Shown here in pieces: positions 1-9,183 of a DNA stretch of 64,000 bases. The stretch lies in NCBI RefSeq assembly GCF_009739465.1, contig NZ_WHOM01000039.1, forward strand, positions 124,001-188,000, given 5' to 3'. Source of the stretch: Streptomyces apocyni (GTDB lineage: Bacteria > Actinomycetota > Actinomycetes > Streptomycetales > Streptomycetaceae). Within the stretch, counting starts at the first letter, position 1, and each line of letters begins with the position of its first letter. Position numbers and translations under genes: made by a program. The notes beneath the pieces are model-generated. The model searched no databases. It saw nothing but the letters and a program-made list of their open reading frames with translations, and was not told the DNA's origin.

Positions 1-73
1 TGACCTCAACACCCCAGACACCGGCGGCAAGGTCCTGGACGCCGTACACAAGCACCTCTGCCCCGACTTCTGA
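1..73 (+). CDS. C-terminal end of a hypothetical protein (partial)
   Basis: Only the last 23 codons before a TGA stop are present (reading from base 2). The tail ends in a motif like VHKHLCPDF, which resembles the C-terminus of small actinobacterial secreted proteins of the DUF732 type, where a cysteine closes a disulfide. This is a resemblance only. The next gene starts 26 bp downstream, so they may share a transcript. Confidence 0.4.
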   Translation, partial: DLNTPDTGGKVLDAVHKHLCPDF

Positions 74-99
74 CATCAGAAGCACCACGAGGAGATCGT

Positions 100-354
100 G
101 TGGCCAGCAGAGATCGCGGATTCGACGAGTTGGGGTGCTTCGGGGCCTTCCTCGCACTCGGATTCGCCGAAGTGCTCTACCAGGTAGTCGCAGTCTCCTG
201 GCGCCGAGGTGAATACGGCCCGGCCGTCATCCTTGCCGCTCTCGTCGCCGCTGTGGTCGTCACGGCCTGCGCCGTCTGGTGGGTGCGGGAGTTCGGCATC
301 GCCATCTGGAACCGCCGCCGAGAACGGCAGCAGAAGCGGCACCGGGCGGACTGA
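100..354 (+). CDS. Small single-pass membrane protein of unknown function
   Basis: 84 codons from a GTG start preceded by a good ribosome site (gaggag, 6 bases upstream). A hydrophobic stretch at about residues 38-61 is a predicted membrane helix; an earlier, weaker apolar segment lies at about residues 12-30. The C-terminus is strongly basic (arginine-rich tail after residue 70), predicting a cytoplasmic tail. No family is recognised. It lies just upstream of the HNH and terminase genes, in the place where phages carry small accessory genes. Confidence 0.55.
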   Translation: MASRDRGFDELGCFGAFLALGFAEVLYQVVAVSWRRGEYGPAVILAALVAAVVVTACAVWWVREFGIAIWNRRRERQQKRHRAD

Positions 355-446
355 CTACGCCCGTATCTGCGTTCCGGGGGGATCATGTCGCATCCTCGCC
401 TCACGTCCCGCCACCGCACGGGGCTCACGCACGCACAGGGGGCCTC

Positions 447-803
447 ATGCCGCGCAAGGCGATGCAGGTGTGCCCCACCCCGGGGTGCCCCACTCTCACC
501 CCAGGGGGGAGGTGCCAGCCCTGCCAGACCCAGGCCAGGGCCGCACGTCCTACCCCCCACACGCGCGGCTACAACGCTGCCTGGCGCAAGGCCAGTACCG
601 CATACCTGCGCGATCATCCGTACTGCGAATGCGAGCAGTGCGTAGTGCTGCCCCAGCTGCAGCGTGACCTCGCTACTGAGGTCGATCACATCGACGGCCT
701 CGGACCACTCGGCCCCAGAGGCTTCGACCCGGCCAACTGGCAGGCCATGAGTAAGCGCCATCACTCACGCAAGACCGCGCGAGAGACCTTCGGCACCTCG
801 TAA
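447..803 (+). CDS. Phage HNH endonuclease
   Basis: 118 residues. The start is taken at the ATG after a G-rich ribosome site; upstream codons in the frame look non-coding. Cysteines at 9, 14, 23 and 26, plus 60, 62 and 65, can bind structural zinc. The HNH core is visible as VDHIDG at about 79-84, an asparagine near 97 in DPANWQ, and the histidine pair at 105-106 in KRHHSRKT. HNH proteins next to terminases in HK97-type phages nick DNA and assist the terminase at cos sites. The position directly before terminase small subunit supports this role here, which is inferred rather than shown. Confidence 0.85.
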   Translation: MPRKAMQVCPTPGCPTLTPGGRCQPCQTQARAARPTPHTRGYNAAWRKASTAYLRDHPYCECEQCVVLPQLQRDLATEVDHIDGLGPLGPRGFDPANWQAMSKRHHSRKTARETFGTS

Positions 804-963
804 CCATCCGTGACCGGACCCAGGGGGTGACCCCCAACCGGCCAGGGGGTCCAGAGCGCGGGGGAGGGCGCTCAGAGGTGCGCCGGGTTCAGAGGGTCCA
901 CCGCTGTCACGCAAGGTGACGACACTCGGTGCTGCGCAACGCAGCGATGAGGGAGTGATCGAC

Positions 964-1437
964 ATGCCCCGTGGAGGAGCACGCGCGGTCTCCGGTCCGG
1001 CGCCTGACCCGCGGTCACTGCGCAGTTCGAAGGCTGCGGACAAGGGCGGGTGGCGGACGCTTCCCGCAGAGGGCCGCCAAGGCGAGCCGCCCCAGTGGCC
1101 GCTGACGACGGCCGCCGAGCGGGAGCTGGACCTATGGGACGAGCTGTGGGGCAAGCCGCAGGCGGTGGCGTGGGAGGACATGGGGCAGGAGCTGGAGGTG
1201 GCGCTGTTCGTACGGACGCTGGCGGAGGCGGAGCGGGCGGACGCGCGGGTGGATGTGAAGAAGATGATCCGCAGCTACCTCGATTCTCTCGGTCTGAGTG
1301 TGGCGGGGATGAACCGGAACCGGTGGAAGATCGCGCCTGCTGAGGAGCCTGAAGAGCTGGCCCCTGCTGCGGCGACTGGGCGGCGGCCTGGTCCGCGTGA
1401 CCGGCTGAAGGTCGTGCCCAGTGGCGAAGGCGTCTGA
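964..1437 (+). CDS. Terminase small subunit (P27-like)
   Basis: 157 residues from an ATG preceded by gagggag. An in-frame ATG at 916 is possible but has no better ribosome site. The protein is soluble and charged, with a helical region (about residues 45-115) holding an ELDLWDELW-type segment and a C-terminal basic tail. This resembles the small terminase subunits of actinophages that bind the packaging site and regulate the large subunit. The stop overlaps the start of the large terminase by 17 bp, indicating translational coupling. The family assignment rests on size, composition and position. Confidence 0.75.
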   Translation: MPRGGARAVSGPAPDPRSLRSSKAADKGGWRTLPAEGRQGEPPQWPLTTAAERELDLWDELWGKPQAVAWEDMGQELEVALFVRTLAEAERADARVDVKKMIRSYLDSLGLSVAGMNRNRWKIAPAEEPEELAPAAATGRRPGPRDRLKVVPSGEGV

Positions 1438-3055
1438 CGCCGCCGCCGAGTTCGTCGTCGACTTCCCCACGCTGTGGGTCGTGCCGTACTGGATCGAGGC
1501 TCACTGTCCGGTCCCGGACGGCTTCCGGGCGGGCGAGGATCTCGAGCTGTACCCGTGGCAGCTGTGGTGCACGGTCAACCACTACCGAGTGCGCCCGACC
1601 GCGCGTGTGGGCCAGCTGGCGCCCGCGTTCCACTACCGGCGCAGTCAGGTGGTGGCGCCGCAGAAGACCGGCAAGGGCCCGTGGTCGGCGACCATCGTCC
1701 TGGCCGAAGCCGCGGGCCCGGTCGTGTTCGACGGGTGGGCTCGCGGCGGCGAACGGTACCGGTGTGCGGATCACGGATGCTCGTGCGGCTGGTGGTATGA
1801 GTACGAGGCGGGCGAGCCGATGGGGACGCCGTGGCCGACACCGTTGATCCAGCTGACCGCGACGTCTGAGGACCAGGTCGCGAACGTGTACCGGCCGCTG
1901 AAGAGCATGGTGAAGCGGGGACACCTCGCCGGGCTGATGACGGCTGGCGAAGAGTTCACGCGGGTCGGGGACGACGGCCGGATCGACGTGGTCACCTCCT
2001 CGGCGTTGTCCCGCCTCGGCAACCCGATCGTCTTCGCGCTGCAGGACGAGACGGGCCTGTACACGGAGGCGAACAAGCTACGCCGGGTTGCGGAGACCCA
2101 GCGGCGTGGTGCGGCCGGTATGGGCGGCCGGTCGATGGAGACGACGAACGGGTGGGACCCGTCCGAGGACAGCGTTGCTCAGCGCACCTCGGAGGCGAAG
2201 GCGAAGGACATCTTCCGCTACCACCCGCAGGCGCCCAAGACGCTGTCCTACAGGAACAAGCGGGAGCGCCGGAAGATCCACGCGGTGGTGTACGCGGGCA
2301 GCGCGCATGTGGACCTGGACGCGATCGAGGCCGAGGCCGCCGAGATCATGGAGAAGGACGAGGCGCAGGCCGAGCGGTTCTTCGGCAATCGGTGTGTGGC
2401 TGGCTCTGGGTCCTGGCTGGACGGCGCCAGGTGGGCGGCCAAGGCTAAGCCGCGCCGGGTGCTGCCGATGACGCGGATTGTCCTGGGCTTCGACGGCTCC
2501 GACGTGGACGACTGGACGGCGATCCGCGCCGAGACGATGGACGGCTATCAGTTCACTCCGGTGTACGGGGATGAGGATGAGCCGACGATCTGGAACCCGG
2601 CCGACTTCGACGGGCAGGTCCCGCGCGCGGAGGTGCGCGCTGCGGTGGACCAGCTGATGCGCCGTTACGACGTGGTCCGCCTCTACGCCGACCCGCCGTA
2701 CTGGGACACCGAGGTCGACGAGTGGGTCGACAAGTACGGCGAGGAGCGGGTGATCCGCTGGCACACCCGCCGCATCATCGCGATGCACGCCGCCTGCGAG
2801 CGGCTGAAGACGGACGTGCTGAAGCGCAACAGCGAGGGCGCGTCGTTCACGCACGACGGCTGTGAGATCACCGCAGCGCATCTGGCCAACGCCCGTGCGG
2901 CGGCCCGTCCGTCGGACCGGTACGTGCTGCGCAAGGCGAGCCCCACGCAGAAGATCGACGCGGTGATCCCGAGCATCCTCGCCCACGAGGCGCTGGGCGA
3001 CGTGATCGCGGCGGGCCTGGCTGAGCGTGAAGTGTCCTACTACTACGGCAGTTGA
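1421..3055 (+). CDS. Terminase large subunit
   Basis: 544 residues, GTG start inside the end of the small subunit gene. It pumps genomic DNA into the prohead and cuts it. A Walker A-like motif PQKTGKGP is at 80-87 and a Walker B motif ending in D209-E210 (IVFALQDETG) follows. The C-terminal RNase H-like nuclease begins at about 353 with GFDGSD (metal-binding aspartate near 358), and a second acidic residue is in the YADPPYW segment near 430. A Cys/His-rich segment at about 115-124 (CADHGCSCGW) lies between the ATPase motifs and could bind zinc. Length is normal for the family. Confidence 0.95.
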   Translation: MAKASDAAAEFVVDFPTLWVVPYWIEAHCPVPDGFRAGEDLELYPWQLWCTVNHYRVRPTARVGQLAPAFHYRRSQVVAPQKTGKGPWSATIVLAEAAGPVVFDGWARGGERYRCADHGCSCGWWYEYEAGEPMGTPWPTPLIQLTATSEDQVANVYRPLKSMVKRGHLAGLMTAGEEFTRVGDDGRIDVVTSSALSRLGNPIVFALQDETGLYTEANKLRRVAETQRRGAAGMGGRSMETTNGWDPSEDSVAQRTSEAKAKDIFRYHPQAPKTLSYRNKRERRKIHAVVYAGSAHVDLDAIEAEAAEIMEKDEAQAERFFGNRCVAGSGSWLDGARWAAKAKPRRVLPMTRIVLGFDGSDVDDWTAIRAETMDGYQFTPVYGDEDEPTIWNPADFDGQVPRAEVRAAVDQLMRRYDVVRLYADPPYWDTEVDEWVDKYGEERVIRWHTRRIIAMHAACERLKTDVLKRNSEGASFTHDGCEITAAHLANARAAARPSDRYVLRKASPTQKIDAVIPSILAHEALGDVIAAGLAEREVSYYYGS

Positions 3056-3064
3056 GGAGGGCTT

Positions 3065-4546
3065 ATGGCTACGCAGGGGCAGGCTCTCCAGCTCGTCGGC
3101 TTGCTGGAGTCGGAGCTGATCCGGCGCCGGTGTGGCATCGACCGGAACAACGACTACTACCGGGGCAAGCAGCCGCTGAAGTTCGCGTCCAAGGACTTCG
3201 CGAAGTTCCACGGCGACCGGTACCGGGACTTCTCCGACAACTGGGTGCAGGTGGTGGCCGATTCCCCGGTGGAGCGGCTGACGGTGACCGGGTTCCAGGC
3301 GGCCGACGAGCAGCGGGCGGACAAGGACCTGTGGCGGGTGTGGCAGGTCAACGGGCTGGACGCCGACTCTCAGCTGGGGTTCCTCGGCGCGGTGAACTCC
3401 GCGCGCAGCTTCGTGCTGGTGTGGGGCAACCCGGACGACGAGGAGATGCCCGAGGTCACCTTCGAGGACGCAGCACAATGTGTCGTGGTCTATGAACCCG
3501 GCTCGCGGCGCAGGCGGCGGGCGGGGCTGAAGCGGTGGCAGGACGGTAACCGGGACTTTGCCACGCTGTACCTGCCGGGTGAGCTGTGGAAGTTCGAGCG
3601 CCCGCTGGCGAGGCAGGACAAGACGCCGCAGATGGCGGACGTGGACGAGGAGCTGCGTACCTGGGAGCCGCGGGAGCTGGGCGACGAGCCGAACCCGCAG
3701 CCCAACCCGATGGGCGTAGTGCCGCTGGTGGAGCTGCCCAACAAACCGATGCTGGTGGAGGAGCCGATCTCGGACGTGTCCGGGGTGGTGGCGATGCAAG
3801 ACGCCATCAACCTGGTCTGGGCCCAACTGTTCACCGCAAGCGATTACGCGTCGTTCCCGCAGCGCGTCGTCCTCGGGGCGGAGCGGCCGATGATCCCCAA
3901 GCTCAACAGCGCGGGGGAGATCATCGGCAAGCAGCCGGTGGACCTGGACAAGTTCGCGATCGACCGGGTGGCGTGGATCACCGGCAAGGACGCGAAGATC
4001 GCCGAGTGGCAGGCCGCGAACCTGACCGCGTACACCGGCATCATCGAGGTCGCCGTCGGGCACCTGGCCGCCCAGACCCGCACCCCGCAGCACTACCTCA
4101 TCGGAAAGATGGCCAACCTGTCCGGTGACGCGCTGCTGGCCGCCGAGACCGGTCTGGTCAAGCGGGTGGATGAGAAGAAGCTGTGGTTCGGTCAGGCGCT
4201 GCGGGAGGTCGCCCGCCTGATCCTGCTGGCTCGCGGCGAGGACGCCAAGGCGAAGGCCATGCGCGCCGGTGCGGTCCTGTGGGCCGACTCCGAGTCCCGC
4301 AGCCACGCGCAGATGGCGGACGCGCTGCTGAAGCTGAAGCAGCTCGGGTTCCCCTTCGAGTGGCTGGCGCTGCGCTACGGGCTCACCCCCACGGAGGTGG
4401 CCGACGTGGTGGCGATGCGGGAGAGGGAGGCGGAGATGGACCCGGTCGCGGAGATCAGCCGCATGATGGCCGAGCAGCCCGCCCCGCCCGGCGGCGAAGG
4501 CGACGACGCCGAGGACGAGACCGGTCCGCCTGGGGTGGCCGCGTGA
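3065..4546 (+). CDS. Phage portal protein (SPP1 gp6-like)
   Basis: 493 residues, ATG preceded by a strong gaggagg site. Portal proteins form the dodecameric ring at one capsid vertex through which DNA enters and leaves, and which docks the terminase. The N-terminal NDYYRG segment (about 26-31) and the following region typical of SPP1 gp6-like portals are visible, as is the long central region ending in an acidic, Pro/Gly-rich tail. The gene sits between terminase and the MuF-like gene, and its stop overlaps the next GTG start. Confidence 0.92.
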   Translation: MATQGQALQLVGLLESELIRRRCGIDRNNDYYRGKQPLKFASKDFAKFHGDRYRDFSDNWVQVVADSPVERLTVTGFQAADEQRADKDLWRVWQVNGLDADSQLGFLGAVNSARSFVLVWGNPDDEEMPEVTFEDAAQCVVVYEPGSRRRRRAGLKRWQDGNRDFATLYLPGELWKFERPLARQDKTPQMADVDEELRTWEPRELGDEPNPQPNPMGVVPLVELPNKPMLVEEPISDVSGVVAMQDAINLVWAQLFTASDYASFPQRVVLGAERPMIPKLNSAGEIIGKQPVDLDKFAIDRVAWITGKDAKIAEWQAANLTAYTGIIEVAVGHLAAQTRTPQHYLIGKMANLSGDALLAAETGLVKRVDEKKLWFGQALREVARLILLARGEDAKAKAMRAGAVLWADSESRSHAQMADALLKLKQLGFPFEWLALRYGLTPTEVADVVAMREREAEMDPVAEISRMMAEQPAPPGGEGDDAEDETGPPGVAA

Positions 4547-5508
4547 GCCCGACGCCGTCGGCCATCGCGCATGCCGAGGCGCGGCTGAGGCTGGCCGCGG
4601 CCGCCTCCCGCGCGGCGCGCCGGATCTGGCTGCAGGTGGACCGAGACGATCTGTATGAGTCGTGGCTGGGGCTGCTCACGTCGGTCCTGACCGTGGTGGC
4701 GGGCGGGCAGCTGGCGGCCGCGCAGGCGGCCGAGCCGTGGCTGGAGCAGCTGCTCGGCGGTGATCCGGAGCGGCCGGAGGGCGATCGGCTGGACCCGGCC
4801 GCGCTAGTCGGGGTGGACGGCAGCGGGCGCCCGTTGGCCGGGGTGTTGATGGCTCCCGTGTGGTCGGCGCTGCGTCTGGTGACCCAAGGCGCCCCGGTCG
4901 CTCAGGGGATGGCGCGCGGTCAGATGCTGCTGGACCTGGTGGTGCGTACCGCGGTCGCCGACGCAGGGCGGGCAGCCGACTCGGTCGCCATGATCAGTCG
5001 ACCCGGGGTGACCTCGTATGTGCGGGTGCTCGAGGGGGGCTCGTGCTCGCGCTGCCTGGTCCTCGCGGGCCGCGAGTACAGCGTCTCGAGCGGCTTTCAG
5101 CGGCATCCGCGCTGCGACTGCGGCATGGAGCCGGTCACTCGCACGCACCGGCCGACACCGGTCGACGCACGGGATGTGTACGACCAGATGTCCACGGCTG
5201 AGCGGGACAAGACGTTCGGCAAGGACGCGGTCAAGGCCATCGCCGCAGGGGCGGACATCGCGCAGGTGGTCAACGCGCGCCGCGGCATGGCCACCGCGAC
5301 CGTGTTCGGCAGGCGGGTACAGGCCACGTCCGAGGGCATCACCCGCCGCGGCCTCGCCGGGCGACGGCTGAGGAACTTCCAGAAACAGCCTGGGCAGCGC
5401 TACCGCGTCTCTCAGACCCCGCGCCTGATGCCCGAGCAGATCATGCGCCTGGCCGACGACCGAGCGCACGCCGTGCGGCTGCTGCGCCAGCACGCCTACA
5501 TCCTCTGA
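4543..5508 (+). CDS. MuF-like minor head protein
   Basis: 321 residues. The GTG start overlaps the portal stop (GTGA), so translation is probably coupled. A helical N-terminal half is followed by a C-terminal region with CSRC (about 168) and HPRCDCG (about 187), cysteine/histidine clusters seen in head morphogenesis proteins of actinophages. Such proteins associate with portals inside the head and may be ejected with DNA. No toxin domain is fused at the C-terminus, unlike some MuF proteins. Confidence 0.8.
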   Translation: MSPTPSAIAHAEARLRLAAAASRAARRIWLQVDRDDLYESWLGLLTSVLTVVAGGQLAAAQAAEPWLEQLLGGDPERPEGDRLDPAALVGVDGSGRPLAGVLMAPVWSALRLVTQGAPVAQGMARGQMLLDLVVRTAVADAGRAADSVAMISRPGVTSYVRVLEGGSCSRCLVLAGREYSVSSGFQRHPRCDCGMEPVTRTHRPTPVDARDVYDQMSTAERDKTFGKDAVKAIAAGADIAQVVNARRGMATATVFGRRVQATSEGITRRGLAGRRLRNFQKQPGQRYRVSQTPRLMPEQIMRLADDRAHAVRLLRQHAYIL

Positions 5509-5564
5509 CCTGCCTCGCGCGCAAGGCGCGGGGCTCTCACCTTCACCCGCAACGGGAGAGCAGC

Positions 5565-6356
5565 ATGAGCAGCACGATCCTGCCCGTCCACCCGGTCACC
5601 GGTATCCACGCGGTGGGCTGGCGCAAGGCCCGCTCCGGCGAGGACCCCGACCAGCGGTATCCGATCTGGCCCATCCTCGGCGCAGCAGACGACGACCCCG
5701 ACGAAGACGGTCAGGACGACACCGACGACCAGGACCAGGACCAGGACGACGGCGACGGCGAGGACGGCCAAGGCCGCGACGCCGCCGACGACGACCAGGG
5801 CGGCGGGAGCGACACGGGTGCTGCGGACGACGGCGCCGACCAGCTCGGTGACCGGGGCAAGCAGGCCCTGGACCGCATGAAGGAGAAGCTCAAGGCCGAG
5901 CGCACCCGGCGCCGCGAGGCCGAGGGCAGGCTGGCCCAGGGCCAGGACACCGGCAGCACGGACAGCGAGGCGATCCGCCGCCAGGCCGAGCAGGCCGCAA
6001 CGGCCAAGGCCAACAAGCGGATCGTCCGCTCCGAGGTACGCGCTGCGGCGGCCGGGAAGCTAGCCGATCCGCGTGACGCGCTGACCTTCCTCGACCTCGA
6101 CCAGTTCGAGGTCGACGAGGACGGCCAGATCGACGAGGACGAGATCGCCGACGCGATCGAGGACCTCGTCAAGAACAAGCCCTACCTGGCAGCCGCAACG
6201 GCCAAGAGGTTCCAGGGCACCGGCGACGGCGGCGCAGCGCGCAAGGCGGGCCGCCCGAGGCAGCTGACTGAGCAAGACCTCAAGACCATGACGCCCGAGC
6301 AGATCGACGAGGCGGCCGAGGACGGCCGTCTCGAGGACCTGCTCAAGGGCGGCTGA
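5565..6356 (+). CDS. Capsid scaffolding protein
   Basis: 263 residues, ATG preceded by gggagag. The N-terminal 30 residues are ordinary, residues about 42-85 are extremely acidic (runs of Asp/Glu with Gln and Gly), and residues about 90-140 form a charged, probably coiled-coil region rich in Arg, Lys, Glu and Ala. The C-terminal part contains TEQDLKTMTPEQIDE, a helix-turn typical of scaffold C-termini that contact the coat. The composition and the place just before the coat gene fit an internal scaffold that guides prohead assembly. Confidence 0.85.
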   Translation: MSSTILPVHPVTGIHAVGWRKARSGEDPDQRYPIWPILGAADDDPDEDGQDDTDDQDQDQDDGDGEDGQGRDAADDDQGGGSDTGAADDGADQLGDRGKQALDRMKEKLKAERTRRREAEGRLAQGQDTGSTDSEAIRRQAEQAATAKANKRIVRSEVRAAAAGKLADPRDALTFLDLDQFEVDEDGQIDEDEIADAIEDLVKNKPYLAAATAKRFQGTGDGGAARKAGRPRQLTEQDLKTMTPEQIDEAAEDGRLEDLLKGG

Positions 6357-6376
6357 CTTCAAGGGAGGGCCACACG

Positions 6377-7228
6377 ATGGCGATCACGAATTTCAAGCCG
6401 CAGATCTGGAGCGCGAGGCTCCTGGTCGCGTGGCGCAAGGCACTCGTCTACGGCGGCCCGATGGTGGTCAACCGGGACTACGAGGGCGATATCGCCGAGT
6501 CCGGAGACGTCGTCAAGATCACGTCCATCTCGGACCCGACGATCTCCGACTACACGGCGAACTCCACGGTCATCACGCCGGAGGAACTCACCGACGCCCA
6601 GCGGAACCTGCCCATCGACCAGTCGAAGTACTGGGCGTTCAAGGTCGACGACGTCGACAAGCGGCAGGCGAAGGGCAACGTCATCCCCGAGGCCATGAGC
6701 CGGGCCGCGTACCGGCTCGCCGACACCGCCGACCAGTACATCGCAGGTCTGTACACCGGCGTCGCCGCGGCCAACGACCTCGGCACCGTGGCCGTCACCG
6801 CCGGCACTCCGACCGACGCCTACGACGAGGTCCTGGTCCCGCTGAAGGTTCTCCTGGACGAGGCCGACGTGCCCAAGCAGGGCCGCTACTGCGTGGTCCC
6901 GCCGTGGTTCGAGGGCCGCCTCCTACGCGACGACCGGTTCGTCTCCGCGGAGAAGGCCGGAACCACCGCGGGCCTGCGCAACGGCATGGCCGGACGCGCC
7001 GCCGGTTTCACGATCATGGTGTCGAACAACGTGCCGAACCCGGCCGGTGACGACTACGTCATCCAGGCTGGCGTCAACGCAGCGATCTCCTTCGCCGAGC
7101 AGATCAACAAGACCGAGGCCTACCGCCCCGAGAACTCCTTCGCGGACGCGGTCAAGGGCCTGGCGCTGTACGGGTCGAAGCTCATCCGTCCCGACGGCAT
7201 CGCCATCGCTACCGCCTCCCAGACCTGA
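6377..7228 (+). CDS. Major capsid protein (P22 coat-like)
   Basis: 283 residues, ATG after a gggagg site 20 bp downstream of the scaffold gene. The protein begins NFKPQIWSARLL, typical of P22 gp5-type coat proteins in actinophages. It continues with the GDVVKITSI strand region, a DVDKRQ segment at the E-loop/N-arm junction, and an ending like LALYGSKLIRPDG found in this family. It forms the icosahedral shell with an HK97 fold. Together with the separate scaffold gene it indicates scaffold-assisted assembly without a fused delta domain. Confidence 0.93.
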   Translation: MAITNFKPQIWSARLLVAWRKALVYGGPMVVNRDYEGDIAESGDVVKITSISDPTISDYTANSTVITPEELTDAQRNLPIDQSKYWAFKVDDVDKRQAKGNVIPEAMSRAAYRLADTADQYIAGLYTGVAAANDLGTVAVTAGTPTDAYDEVLVPLKVLLDEADVPKQGRYCVVPPWFEGRLLRDDRFVSAEKAGTTAGLRNGMAGRAAGFTIMVSNNVPNPAGDDYVIQAGVNAAISFAEQINKTEAYRPENSFADAVKGLALYGSKLIRPDGIAIATASQT

Positions 7229-7246
7229 GCAGGAAGGAGCCCGCCC

Positions 7247-7615
7247 ATGGCCACCACCCAAGTGCCCTACAGCGATCTCGTCGCCAACGGCAATCTCGCC
7301 GAGCCCGCCGGTACGACTCTGGTCGTCGCGCCGACAGACAACCTGCAGATCTCCGACGCGCTGCCGGAACAGACCGTGCTGCGCGTGGTGAACACCGGCG
7401 TCGAGCAGGACATCACGATCAAGGCGGGCGACAACCCGCCCGCGCTCGCCGCCGGGCAGGGCGACCTCGTGGTCACCGTCGCCGCGACCACCGGCGTGCA
7501 ATTCATCGGCCCGTTCGAGTCGGGCCGGTTCCTGCAGTCGGACGGCTCCATGCTCATCGAGGCCGAGACCGCCGACGGCACGATCACCGCTTTCCAGATC
7601 CCGAGGTACACCTGA
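7247..7615 (+). CDS. Small beta-rich head protein (probable capsid decoration)
   Basis: 122 residues, directly after the coat gene, with ribosome site aaggag. It is predicted to be almost wholly beta strand, with a LRVVNTGVEQDITIKAG segment near 44-60 and a GPFESGRFLQSDGSM segment near 88-102. Its layout matches the later 112-residue protein at 9176, suggesting two related beta-sandwich proteins. Position after the coat gene is usual for a decoration or head-fibre protein. Function is inferred. Confidence 0.6.
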   Translation: MATTQVPYSDLVANGNLAEPAGTTLVVAPTDNLQISDALPEQTVLRVVNTGVEQDITIKAGDNPPALAAGQGDLVVTVAATTGVQFIGPFESGRFLQSDGSMLIEAETADGTITAFQIPRYT

Positions 7616-8211
7616 TGAGCGATCACGCCCCGCTGGCCGACGCCACCGAGGAGGAACTGGCCGCAGCCCTGGCGATCGTCCGCAGCCGCCGACAGCACGC
7701 GGCCGAAGAGACGATCTTCGTGCGCGGGGAAGGGGGTGCCGTCTTCGAGATGGCGCCCTCCCGCATGACCGCCGAGACCCGGCGGCGCATGCAGATGGGC
7801 CGCCTGCGCCGCGTCAACGCCGACGGCAGCCCCTACCGCGCGCACGCACTCGTGAGCGAGACCCCGTCCGCGCCTGCGGGCGGAAGCGCACTCACCGACG
7901 GGCGGGTGCCGCGGCCAGCGAAGTCCGCGCCGAAGAAGGACTGGGTCCTGTACGCCGTCGCCGCCCTCGGCCTGGACGAGGAGCGGGCGCTGGAGATGAC
8001 CCGGCAGGAACTCATCGACCTCCCGCCGGACCACGCCCAGCACCCCGACACCGTCCCGGACGGCGACGACCCGCCCGCCCCCGCGGGCGGGCGGCCCGCC
8101 GAGGACGCCCCGAAGAAGGCGTGGATCGACCATGTCGCCAGGCTGGGCCTGCTCTCCCGCGAGGACGCCGCCGTCTACACCAAGGACGACCTGATCGCCA
8201 TGGTCTCCTGA
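7615..8211 (+). CDS. Head-region protein with two SAP/HeH-like repeats
   Basis: 198 residues; the ATG overlaps the previous stop (TGATG). Two copies of a roughly 33-residue motif, both starting APKK followed by W and ending in an acidic helix, occur at about 101-133 and 166-198. Each predicts a short helix-turn-helix resembling the SAP/HeH/LEM class, used by some phage head and termination proteins to bind DNA or partners. A Pro/Ala/Asp linker joins them. Function unknown; it is co-translated with head genes. Confidence 0.6.
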   Translation: MSDHAPLADATEEELAAALAIVRSRRQHAAEETIFVRGEGGAVFEMAPSRMTAETRRRMQMGRLRRVNADGSPYRAHALVSETPSAPAGGSALTDGRVPRPAKSAPKKDWVLYAVAALGLDEERALEMTRQELIDLPPDHAQHPDTVPDGDDPPAPAGGRPAEDAPKKAWIDHVARLGLLSREDAAVYTKDDLIAMVS

Positions 8212-8230
8212 CCAGAGAGGGGGTGCGGCT

Positions 8231-8827
8231 GTGGCGCTCGCTGCCCTGGCAACGACTGCTGATCTCGCCGCGCGGGGCCTGACCGTCGCGGCCGGGGAGG
8301 AGACCACGGTCGCCACCACCTACCTTGACGTCGCCTCCACTGCCGTACGGGAGGCCGCCGGGGTACCGATCTCCGAGACGACCTCGACCGTGAGCCTGGA
8401 AGGCCCGGTCACCCAGTGGCTGACGCTGCCCGGCCCGCCGGTCCTGACGGTGGCGTCGGTGGCCATCGACGGAGAGACGGTCACGGACTGGCGGCTACGC
8501 TCGCACCGCCTGTGGCGCCCTGACGGCTGGTCACCGTCGTGCGAGCCGTCAGACGTCGAGGTCACTCAGACCCACGGCCTGGACCCGGTGCCGTCGGACA
8601 TCGTGGACCTGGTGTGCCGCCTCGCCGCGGCCGCACTGTCCGACTACAGGGCCGACCCTGAGGGCGCGGGCCTGGCGGCGGGGGACATCCGCGCCGAGCG
8701 GATCGGCGACTACGCCGTCACTTACGGCAGCCATGGCCTGATCACCACCATGGAACTGCCCGACTACCTCCGCGAACGCCTCGCCGCCCGCTTCGGCGGC
8801 GGCGCCGCGCTGGTGAGGTCACGGTGA
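8231..8827 (+). CDS. Head-tail connector protein (gp6/gp15-like)
   Basis: 198 residues from GTG with gagaggggg upstream. The N-terminal half is helical with an LAARG-type turn; the middle contains GPPVLTVASVAIDG, a motif common in HK97 gp6/SPP1 gp15-like adaptors of Gram-positive phages, followed by VWRPDGW-like sequence and a helical C-terminal region. These proteins form the first ring below the portal. Its position two genes after the coat protein and before the head-closure protein supports this. Confidence 0.78.
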   Translation: MALAALATTADLAARGLTVAAGEETTVATTYLDVASTAVREAAGVPISETTSTVSLEGPVTQWLTLPGPPVLTVASVAIDGETVTDWRLRSHRLWRPDGWSPSCEPSDVEVTQTHGLDPVPSDIVDLVCRLAAAALSDYRADPEGAGLAAGDIRAERIGDYAVTYGSHGLITTMELPDYLRERLAARFGGGAALVRSR

Positions 8828-9183
8828 GGGCCCGGATCGGCCGGTACCTGAACCGCTCGCTGCAGGTATGGCGGCCGTCGTCGGCCGACGACGGACACGG
8901 CGGGCAGGAAGTCACCTACGTCCTGCAGGGCAGCGTCCGCGCCAAGGTCGATCAGCCCTCGCCCACCGAGCGGCTGATCGCGCAGCAGGCCGAGTCCCGG
9001 CACTCCCACAACGTGTACGTCCTGCCGCAGGCGGATGTGCGGCGCGGTGACGAGCTGCGCGGCACCGACCAGATCGGGCAGGCGCAGGCCTTCCGGGTGC
9101 AGTCCGTGGTGCAGCCCTCCACGCCCGTGTACTCCAAGGCCCTGTGCGAGCTCACCCAATCCGAAGGAGAACCCGATGGCTGA
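8824..9183 (+). CDS. Head-closure/stopper protein (SPP1 gp16-like)
   Basis: 119 residues; its GTG start overlaps the stop of the connector gene (GTGA). A compact beta-rich protein with the segment RYLNRSLQVWRP at the start and DELRGTDQIGQAQAFRVQSV near 76-95, similar in layout to head-tail joining (stopper) proteins that plug the head after packaging. It is followed by an 8-bp overlap with the next gene. Assignment is from order and general fold pattern. Confidence 0.7.
   Translation: MRARIGRYLNRSLQVWRPSSADDGHGGQEVTYVLQGSVRAKVDQPSPTERLIAQQAESRHSHNVYVLPQADVRRGDELRGTDQIGQAQAFRVQSVVQPSTPVYSKALCELTQSEGEPDG

Noticed and set aside
2078..4306. 742-codon open frame on the minus strand
   Set aside because: It is the shadow of terminase and portal genes; long antisense frames are normal in GC-rich DNA, and its composition is Arg/His/Leu-rich without domain features.
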